The position numbers and the translations under genes were made by a program. The notes beneath the pieces are model-generated. The model worked only from the letters and a program-made list of their open reading frames with translations. It searched no databases and was not told the DNA's origin. Positions 56,346 through 64,000 of a stretch of 64,000 bases of DNA are shown in pieces. Positions within the stretch are counted from its first letter, which is position 1. Every line of letters begins with the position of its first letter. The stretch is from Ipomoea triloba (lineage: Eukaryota > Streptophyta > Magnoliopsida > Solanales > Convolvulaceae). The stretch is taken from NCBI RefSeq assembly GCF_003576645.1, contig NC_044920.1:8898970-8962969 (forward strand), written 5' to 3'.

Positions 56346-58565
56346 ATGGATTCTACTCGAGCCAACTCCCCCTCCCAACACCAACCCATTGAAGTAAATC
56401 AAAATGTTACCAAGGTTTCTCAAGGATATCTACTCGACAATTTGGATTTCTTCAACAAAGCTATAAATAAGGATTTTGCTCAAGCTTTGCTCACGGGAAT
56501 GGAACAAAGCAATCTACTAAAGGTATGCAACTACAAATTTTAAGGAGCTTTCATTGATGCATCTTTACAATTTTTCGAGCATGCGTCACACGTGAATGGT
56601 GCGATTTCATCTGTTGTGAATGATACTCCTGTGGAGATAGTTGCTTCTGATATTAGAAATGTCTATGATTTTCCTGATAATGCTTTACCCGTGGATGATG
56701 TTATTTTTGATCAAAATAAATTTTGGAAAATCGTACGTGTGAATGTGTTGAAGGAGGTACTGGATTTTTCTGGGTATAAGAAGAAGTTAAAGTGGGAGTT
56801 TGAGTTGTTATCTGATGTGATCCAAAGGTGTGTATATCACCTTTTGGGAGGAATTGACAAGATGTCCATCAAATATGCAAGGGCTATGTATGCCGTGTTA
56901 AATGGGATTAGTGTGGATTGGAGTAGATCTATGTTTGAAAGGTTGTGCAATTTTGTGAAAGCTAAAGGCCATGTTGGGTACATCCTTCTAGTGTGTGAAA
57001 TTCTAAGAAGAAAAGGCGTGAGGTTTGGACCGGTTAAAGGTATATCTTGTGACAATTTTGTGCTCAAAAGAGACAAAAAGAGAATACTGAGAGAAATGGG
57101 TTTGTTAACTCAAGGAGAAGGAAATTCCCAACCAAAGAGGGCAAATGTTGTTGATTTAAATCTGCCAAGTCAAAGGGGAACTAGCCTTGAAGTTGTTGTT
57201 CGAGAGGATACTGTTGAAGGTGTACAGGCCAAAAGGGATGAGCCAAGAACTACCCTTAATCAAGTCTTAGAAAGTGTTGGATTAAACACACCTAATGAGG
57301 GCTTATTTCGTGGGGATGAGGAAGCCAATGTGGAAGAAGTTGAGAATTTTCATGTTCATTTTGAGGTTGAAGCCGAAACAGGGCATGAAACATCAAATAC
57401 TGGTGATTGTGTAGAGCCACATGTAGAGCTACCCGTAGAAGAACCTTTGGAGCAACCCTTGGAGGAACCTTTGGAGCAACATGAGGAGCATGTTGTAGAG
57501 GAAGTTAGTGTGCAAGTAGGTAATTCGAATAGTTCTCAAGGTGATCTTTTGGAGACTCTAAAAAGTGACTTGGAGCAACAGTTTGAACAAATCAAGGATG
57601 GTATGTAAGAATTCAATGAAAGGATTGAGAGTTCTACCAAGGCTACCAATGACAAGATTCAAGCTTTAAGTGACAAAATGGATGAAATGGAAAGGAAAAT
57701 TGCTAGGATAAGTCCGGTCATGAGAGATGAGATCACGACTTTGAAGGTCGAATGGAGCGTGAATATTCAAAAGGACAAGGCATCTATGGCCGAAATTATC
57801 TAAGCTCAAAAGAGTGAAGTTTCTATTTTGAAAGGGATGTACATGCACCAAATGCAACAATTGGAAGGCTTGAAGAAAACAATTGAAAATTTTGGTAAAG
57901 TTCAAGGTGAGGAGATTCAAAAAGTGACGGAAGAAAATGCAACAATATATGGCACTTGTGACTCATTAGTTACATTGTTGCATGATATGGCAAAAGATCT
58001 CAAAGATCTCAAGGGAAAACAAGAAGAATGCCTCTCCCTAGACCGTGAAATAAGAGAGCAACAAAAAGGGGATGCACATTATTTTCCAAGGATTTTAGAT
58101 GCTGCCAAAACAGGGGGAAGAAGATTGGTCAATCAATTTGGCCAAATTGGAGGTTCCAGTTCGACCGCACCAACATAGGGGGAACCCACACAGGGGGAAG
58201 GAGTAAAGTCAACATTTAAAACTTTTTCTAACCCCTCCGAAAATGTATTTTCTACTTTTACAGCCCCAAGGCAAGCAAGTCAACCAAGTGCACCCGCGAT
58301 GACCGATCCAGAGCGTGGGGACCGAATGGTGGATATATTTGCTGATCACTTTGGAGTCACGCATGATGGCATTATTGATCAGGATGGGAGAAATCCTAGG
58401 GAGTGTGCAAGATGGTATTTGCGAAGAGTCTTTCCCGCAAATGATTTACGCAAAGCCGTGGAGTGTTACAAAGTTGGTAGAGTATTTCAACAATTCTACC
58501 ACTTGGAGGACAAAAATGATTTCGGTAAGCTAAGGAAAAGAATCAATAGCATATTGGGTATTTAA
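56346..58565 (+). pseudogene. E7 third ORF (env-position), 740 codons with four nonsense codons
   Basis: A single frame from ATG (56346) to TAA (58563-58565) is broken only by TAA at 56541, TAA at 57606, TAA at 57801 and TAG at 58176, with no frameshift. The N-terminal third (ALLTGMEQSN, then VEIVASDIRNVYDFPDNALP and WSRSMFERLCNFVKA) resembles the putative plant transposon protein domain found in retrotransposon extra ORFs. Then come an acidic Glu/Val/Pro repeat region (57420-57500), a coiled coil (57610-58070), and a conserved-looking tail (DGRNPRECARWYLRRVFPAN). I see no signal peptide or membrane segment, so it is not a typical envelope protein. The function is unknown. Confidence 0.75.
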
Positions 58566-58928
58566 ATTTGTTCCTAGCTTATTTTGATTTCAAGATCATG
58601 ACTTATGTTGGTGATAATTCGAATTACTGTAATGGTTTGAATCTGTGATGGCTTTTATGCTATATAATATCTATCTTTGTTAGTTTTGTGTGTTATGGCT
58701 TTTAATTTGACTTAAATTGTGTAGCATGCATGTTGGTAGAAAAATTAGAAATTCCAAAAGAATTAATCCAACAATGCATAATTTTCGTAAAAGTCAAAAT
58801 TAATCAAGCGGTAGGTCAAAAATCTATGAAAACTCATCGTAATGGCTAGTCGCAATAAAATTGAAAAATAAAATCAGTTGATTTCTAGACTAAGCCAAAT
58901 ATGATTGAGTATAGGTTTTGGCATCATC

Positions 58929-58940
58929 AAAAAGGGGGAA
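58929..58940 (+). promoter_or_regulatory. Polypurine tract of E7
   Basis: AAAAAGGGGGAA lies just before TGTTAGGAATAAAATTG, the 3' LTR start. Confidence 0.85.
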
Positions 58941-58942
58941 AT

Positions 58943-61595
58943 TGTTAGGAATAAAATTGTAATAGTTTTGTTGAGCCAATTTGTAATTTTAGAAATCCCC
59001 TATTTTATTTTTAGAGTGTAGAGATTAGACCCGAAAGACAAGTCATGACATTAGATTGGTTCGAATTATTGCTTTATAGAGTCTTTTTGTCATTAGTCTT
59101 GTAAGTTATTTGCTTCCACTATACACATGAGTGTATGTGATTCAATGGACAAGGCCGACTTATCATTACTAAAAGGCACGAGATCGAATCTTATGGAGGA
59201 TTTTTTAGCCTTAAAGATTAAGAGGTGTCACAGCCCAACTCCAAAAGAGGAAGTCAATTTTTAGTCAAAGTCAAAGGCGAAAAGGAAGATCAAGATCCAC
59301 TATCTCTACACCATACGCTACACAATGCAAAGAAGGATCAAATATATTAATTTGATGAGTATAATTGAATTAGCTGAAATGGAGCAATGGTTAAACACTT
59401 GAGCATACTATTTATTGGTCCAGCGTAAGTCACACGGCCAAGGCTTTTGGAGCTAGTTTTGGTCAATGGAGCAAGCTATGGAGCAAATCAAGGTCAAAAT
59501 GGAGCAACTTTGGCTAGGCTACATGCGCGTGAACACTACATCATTTCTACAACGCGTGAAAGCTAGTTTGGAGCATGTTATGGAGCAACTTGGAGTGGAA
59601 CTTACACTTAGGCTATGTTTGGCAAACCTAGCTGAAAAGGTAGTTGAAAGCTGAAAAGTAGCTTAAAACTGAAAAGCTATAAGCTCGAAGTTGAAATCTG
59701 AAGAATATTAAGCTAGCTGTTATGCTTAAAAGTGTTTGGTAAAATTAATATTTTGATAAGCTGATAAATGTAAAAAGACTAAAAAGGACATCTTCATACA
59801 ATTTAAATAATTTAAAATTTAAATAGGTTTGTTTACATAATAAAATATAAAATAATGAAATCAATATATTTAAATAAAATATAAAGTAAGAACATATATT
59901 TGAAAATATATAAAGTAAAAAAAAAAATTTTATAATTCATAAGATTAGTTCATACAAAAATTAATGTTCAAACATAAATATCAAACTGAAATTACAACCA
60001 AACATAATGAAAAGAAAATGTCAAAAGGGTTTTAATTAAGAGGGGTAAAGGTGTCATTTATTTAAAATAATAAGGATAAAGATGGAAAAAAAGTTAAAAA
60101 GCTACTAGCTTATTTTGAAAAGCTACCCCAAGTGGCGTTTCAAAATAAGCTCTTATTTTAAGCTACTAGCTTATTTTGAGAACATTACCAAACAGAGCTT
60201 ATAGCTTATTAGTAGCTTAAAATAAGCTATAAGCTCTGCCAAATAGAGCCTTAGCCATTTTTGCATGCTTCATATTTATTTACAAGGTCCAGTACGTGAT
60301 GCCATGAACTAGAAGAAATCTAAAGGTGGTGATTTTCTGAAGATTATTATTCATACTCAAGCAAGAGCCACCCGGAAAATATTTTGAAAGATCAACTTGG
60401 CCAAGATCAAATCAAGAATGCAACAAAGTCAAAAATATCAAGCTCTAGAGGATACAAAGTCCACAATATCAGGCTGTCAAGACAACAAGTCAAAAATTGG
60501 AGGCTACAAGTTTCAAAGATCAATCAAGCCGAATTAGAAGACTTTGGTGAGCAATTTGCAGAGGTAATTTTTCTAAAATTACCAGCGGCATTAAATGTGC
60601 AGATCAAAATGGAGATCTTATCAGATCAAATTGGCAAGTTATCAGATCAACAGTATGGTCATTAAATGAGGAGGTATGGCCATCAAGATCATATTGAAAT
60701 GACCAATCAGATCAAGTGTACGTTCAAAATTTGAATGTTCATAACGGGCAAATAATTCTTTGAATTATAAAAAGCCCAAGAAGACTTGAAGACGGTTGTG
60801 ATCTCAGCGAATTAATAAGAGCACGAACAGTGAATTAATACAGCGGTGAAGAATCGGACTTACAACGAAAAATACAAAGTGCTGAGATATTGAGCTATAC
60901 ACGAGAGGAATTCAAGTCTTAGAAAAGAAATCTTTATTTCTTTCAACAGTTGTATCTCTACTGAGTGTAGAAAGGAGTGTAGCTGGGTGCGAAACACTCG
61001 GGTGAACTAAGTGTAGCTTTGTGCGAAACACTTGGTTGGAACGTAACTTTGTGCGTAACGTTCGAGAGCGTAGCTGTGTGCGAGGCGCTCGGGAGCTTAG
61101 CTGGGTGCGAAGAGCTCGTGGTTGAGTGTAGCTTTGTGCGAGACACTCGGGAAGTGCTTGTGTAGCACTGTGTTTCACTATTTGTATCTGGGTGAACGAG
61201 ATAGTGGAATTCCCTCCTTGGAGTGAAGGAAAAGAGTGGATTAGGAGGATTACACCACTTCTGAACCACTATAAATCTTTGTCTCTCTTTACTTTACTGC
61301 ACTTTACATATTTGCATGTTTGACTCACTAACCCTTTACGTACTATGTTGATCATATCATCTGGGTTTGTGTGTTCCCACGTTCGCATGTGCTTCAAACT
61401 TTGCATACATATTCTTTGAGCTATTTTAAGACATTCCAACGTATTGCATGACAAGTATCTCTTCAGTTTTACGCAGTTTTATTTTATAGCACTTTACTGT
61501 ACGATATTCCGCTGCACATTTCAAGTTGAATTTATTCACTTGAAACCTCTGTTGTTGAAGTTTTATAAAGTTTTTAATTGTTAGAAAAGTCTATT
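58943..61595 (+). repeat. 3' LTR of E7 (end missing), with a MITE inside
   Basis: It starts TGTTAGGAATAAAATTG. It holds the MITE at 59611-60250 and a string of ~35-bp units around GTGTAGCTTTGTGCGA (60970-61150). At 59126-59190 a box-A-like TGGACAAGGCC and a box-B-like GATCGAATC stand in SINE spacing. The LTR breaks at 61595, where E6 sequence resumes. Confidence 0.82.
59611..60250. mobile_element. MITE with TTA target duplication and known empty site
   Basis: A 640-bp insert is flanked by TTA (59608-59610 and 60251-60253). The ends are GGCTATGTTTGGCA and, read in reverse from the right, GGCTCTATTTGGCA (12 of 14 equal). The E7 5' LTR shows the uninterrupted site (ACACTTAGCCAT, 49639-49650). 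The inside has AGCTTATTTTGAAAAGCTAC-like text in both orientations. It has a PIF/Harbinger-type target and no transposase. Confidence 0.9.
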
Positions 61596-61679
61596 CAAGG
61601 GTTGAGGTACCTTGGCCTAACAAAGCAAACGACAAGAACAAAAGTAAAGATCGAATACGCCACGACTTGGCTGACCTCA

Positions 61680-61905
61680 AGGTCATGGCCGACCCTTCTG
61701 CGGGGTCATCTTCGCTGATTCCTCCGTGGGGTCATCTTGGCTGACTCCTCCGTGGGGTCATCTTGGCCTACCCCTCCACGGGGTCATCTTGGTTGACCCC
61801 TCCGCAGGGTCATCTTGGCCGACCCCTCCGCGGGGTCATCTTGGCCGACTCCTCCGCAAAGTCATCTTGGCCGACCCCTCCACGGAGTCATCTTGGTCGA
61901 CCCCC
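61680..61905. repeat. ~26-27 bp minisatellite in E6
   Basis: About eight copies of GGGGTCATCTTGGCCGACCC-CTCCGC with small changes. It is GC-rich, unlike its surroundings. The ORFs across it are repeat artefacts. Confidence 0.9.
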
Positions 61906-62069
61906 TAGGGTTCAAGATCAAGTCGAACACAAGCTCAACACAACCTCAAGGTGGTCGTACACGCAAGACTGGTAAGGTCCAACCTCCCTAATTAAGCTAA
62001 TCTTGAGATCATCCCCAGGGAGCTCAAGTTAGAAAGTTCGCCCAAAGCGATGGCCAAGTCTTTGCATTT

Positions 62070-62500
62070 GTTTGAGGATTGGACCTCAAGCTCTAGAGGT
62101 CATCCGAAGCGAAGTCCAAGTCTTCGCGTTTGTTGAGGTGGGACCTCAAGCTCTAGAGGTCATCCGAAGCGAAGTCCAAGTCTTCGCGTTTGTTGAGGTT
62201 GGACCTCAAGCTCTAGAGGTCACCCGAAGTGGAGTCCAAGTCTTCGCATTTGTTAAGGTTTGACCTCAGGCTCTAGAGGTTATCCGTAGGGAGGTTGGAC
62301 CTCAAGCTCTAGATGTCATCCGAAGCGGAGTCCAAGTCTTTGCGTTTGTTGAGGTTCGACCACAAACACTAGAGGTCATCCGAAACGGAGTCCAAGTCTT
62401 CGCGTTTGTTGAGGTTGGACCTCAAGCTCTAGAGGTCATCCGGAGTGGAGTCCAATTCTTCGTGTTTGTTGATGTTGGACCTCAAGCCTTAGAGCACATC
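62070..62500. repeat. ~60-bp minisatellite in E6
   Basis: About seven copies of a unit holding GGACCTCAAGCTCTAGAGGT, CATCCGAAGCGAAGTCC and TCTTCGCGTTTGTTGAGG. One unit is shortened near 62285. It lies between the minisatellite above and the E6 purine tract. Confidence 0.9.
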
Positions 62501-62695
62501 TCAAGGTGCTCAAGTTATGGAGTCCGAGTTAAAGAGCCCATCATGGAGAGCTCAAGTCGAAGAGTGAATCCAGTAGGTCAAGATGAGGAGCTCAAAGGGA
62601 GTAGCTCAAGGCGAAGAGTTCATGCTTAGCAAGGTCGGAGCAAGAGTACTCTCTTTCGTTGACGACTTACCGCAGCTCAAAGAGTGGGGGACTGA

Positions 62696-62801
62696 TGATG
62701 GAATAATTAGAAATGGACCCAAAGCGGGATAATACGAAGCGAACCAATTTTGGAGCACCAAGACTATACTCGGCCGACCCGGATGGCCAAGCTCTGCGCT
62801 T
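62696..62801 (+). repeat. 3' LTR of E6, truncated
   Basis: Matches the first ~106 bp of 48617-49133 with about a dozen changes, then breaks at GCGCTT into unrelated sequence. Confidence 0.82.
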
Positions 62802-62906
62802 GTTGAAGATTTTTCATGCTCTCATGCGAGGGACAACAACAAGAAAAACAATGTTCTATTTGCTCTGCAATTTTTTCAAAGCCATCACTGAAACAGATTA
62901 TCTTCG

Positions 62907-63625
62907 CTAGAAGTATTCAACTAACTGCAAACAATCCAACGAAAACATGCCTATGAGATGTGTATCATAAGGGGCATATGGGTTGTAATTTACTCTACCA
63001 TATTTGGTACCATCATCATAAGAGCTAGGATACATGTTTCCACCACAACCAGTTGAAGGAACTCCATAACCTGCTGGATACGCTGGGCTTGGTGCTACAG
63101 TAGCAACTACCCTCACCCTGCTCTTTGCAATTGCTAGCTCAACACGTAGCTTTTCAATTTCACAACTCATCAACATCATATTGTTCTTCATTATCTGACT
63201 CTGTTCATATATAATATTTTTTTTATCTTCTTTTCATATTCAACAGCAGCCCTTCCTCTCTGGATTTCCTTCTACATTGTAGCAATGTCAGTTTTAATCT
63301 CCTTCAATTTCTTCAACTCCGGCTGGACCTTCGCTAGTTCATCCTTAGTCTCCTTCAATTAGCAGTAAGGTCTTCACGGTCAACCTTTATTTTCTCAATA
63401 TCATCCTTGACTTGCGCTAGCTTAGCGATTACGCAGATCTCAACCTCCGCTCTAATTGAATTATCATATACCCCTCGCACCTTGGCATCGCACTCGGCCT
63501 TGACCGCAGATGCGACTGCAGTAAGCTGTTGGAGATCTTGTTGGGTGACGACAAGCTGCCACTTGAGCACGACGGCGAAGCACTGGTTCTCGAGGATGAG
63601 GGTTTGGATATGTCAGTGTTGGACG
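62907..63625 (-). pseudogene. FLX-like coiled-coil protein pseudogene (FLXL family)
   Basis: Read leftwards, the text follows FLOWERING LOCUS C EXPRESSOR-like proteins: HIQTLILENQ, LVVTQQDLQQLTAVASAVKA, ECDAKVRGVYDNSIRAE, KDELAKVQPELKKLKEIKTD, EIQRGRAAVEYEKK, SQIMKNNMMLM, EIEKLRVELAIAKSR. A Gly/Tyr/Pro-rich tail (AYPAGYGVP, YGRVNYNPYAPYD) follows. FLX proteins are coiled-coil partners in the FRIGIDA flowering complex. Lesions: TGA near 63612 (Arg in QHR), a frameshift near 63361, TAG at 63272-63274 and a frameshift near 63215. The N-terminal exon is not visible. I see no intron inside, so a processed copy is possible. Confidence 0.75.
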
Positions 63626-64000
63626 GAGATACCTGATCGTACCAAAAATGAGTGATGGTGAGTGCACGGGTGTGAAATCTCATCCTCAGGGGATTGGGGG
63701 TTATGTTACGCAATACGCAATCACCAAACTAGGCACTAGTGTAAGGAGATCAACATGAAGCTATGCAAACGAAAACAAGGTAGAACAAACACATATGGAT
63801 AAGAGATAAATATAAAATAAAGAAATAGGACTCAAGCTAGGGAGCATTATCATCTAGATGCTTCAACAACCTACTGGGTTAGGGAAAACAAATAACCAAG
63901 GAATCAAGCAGGAACACGCGCAGGAATCCTAGTTTATAAGTCACTCATGTGAGAAAATATACAAAGATTAGAACACGGAGTTACCCCATTTTCGTGGTGA
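63626..64000. other. Gene-free end of the window
   Basis: I see no ORF, element border or repeat that I recognise. Short direct repeats (TACGCAATACGCAATC near 63703) are the only structure. Confidence 0.4.

Larger units (their letters stand above)
49462..61595 (+). mobile_element. E7: copia element with a third ORF, truncated at both ends
   Basis: The order is 5' LTR, initiator-Met primer site, gag, protease, integrase, reverse transcriptase, RNase H, extra ORF, purine tract, 3' LTR. The LTR end CGGGACCAACA plus AGTGGTATCAGAGC, the long coiled-coil Gag and the extra downstream ORF recall the SIRE/Maximus lineage. The 5' LTR lacks its first ~484 bp and the 3' LTR its last ~43 bp, so no target duplication can be seen. 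All ORFs are damaged. Confidence 0.85.
48617..62801 (+). mobile_element. E6: gypsy-type element without visible pol, host of copia E7
   Basis: The left LTR (48617-49133) starts TGATGGA and ends TCCATCA. The primer site TTGGTGCTTTCATTGAGAG follows. The right LTR starts at 62696 after the purine tract GTGGGGGAC and is truncated at about 62801. Its own internal sequence is only 49134-49461 and 61596-62695: a Gag N-terminal fragment, then minisatellites. No polymerase is seen, so E6 was either non-autonomous or lost its core when E7 and deletions arose. Confidence 0.82.

Noticed and set aside
56541..56562. Short intron hiding the first stop of the E7 third ORF
   Set aside because: The GT...AG interval would be about 22 bp, too short for a plant intron. 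A point mutation to TAA is simpler.
56346..58565. Envelope glycoprotein
   Set aside because: No signal peptide or membrane segment is seen. Its position after pol is the only resemblance.
62070..62500. Ordered repeat that might be CRISPR or a coding repeat
   Set aside because: It is a 60-bp minisatellite without spacers, inside a gypsy element. Frames across it are short.

Overview
The window is plant nuclear DNA, almost certainly from a eudicot. It is AT-rich and consists almost entirely of transposable elements: Ty1/copia, Ty3/gypsy, an L1-type LINE, solo LTRs, MITEs and satellite-like arrays. The LTRs, tRNA primer sites and TATA boxes are all of plant type. I cannot name the species. I see no intact host gene. 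The only likely host-gene remnant is a broken FLX-like (FLOWERING LOCUS C EXPRESSOR-like) coiled-coil pseudogene at the right edge.

Layout. 1-606: TA microsatellites and a GC-rich hAT-like end. 607-3240: decayed copia element on the minus strand. 3241-6034: gene-free, with an ATT microsatellite. 6040-38720: one old copia element (E1) with a TAGAT target duplication, spread apart by nested insertions. A SIRE-like solo LTR sits in its reverse transcriptase (9078-10292). An LTR-like block (E2) sits in its RNase H (about 11206-38302). Inside E2 are (i) E3 (13132-15337), a short LTR element carrying a PTB-like RRM, and (ii) an L1 LINE (15653-37796). The LINE ORF1 is cut by a Tat-lineage gypsy element (16501-33057, target duplication CCTCC). 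That gypsy element carries a plant-mobile-domain (PMD) gene on the opposite strand with its own TATA box. LTR divergence counted by eye fits the nesting order: about 6% for E1 and about 1-1.5% for E3 and the Tat element.

38721-48616: gene-poor, with a PIF/Harbinger-like MITE, an Athila-like solo LTR, a 2-kb AT-rich satellite with a higher-order period, and a Mutator-like MITE in a TA tract. 48617-62801: a gypsy element (E6) without visible pol, interrupted by a copia element (E7, 49462-61595). E7 has an extra third ORF after pol, and its 3' LTR holds a MITE whose empty site survives in the 5' LTR. 62907-63625: FLX-like pseudogene.

Assembly quality needs attention. Two single-N positions in the Tat element mark joins between near-identical 1.2-kb and 1.5-kb copies. 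A 25-N gap lies in a triplicated block. Four separate exact tandem duplications all have a 42-bp unit. These look like assembly joins rather than biology, and they inflate the apparent lengths of the Tat polyprotein, the PMD gene and the RRM ORF.
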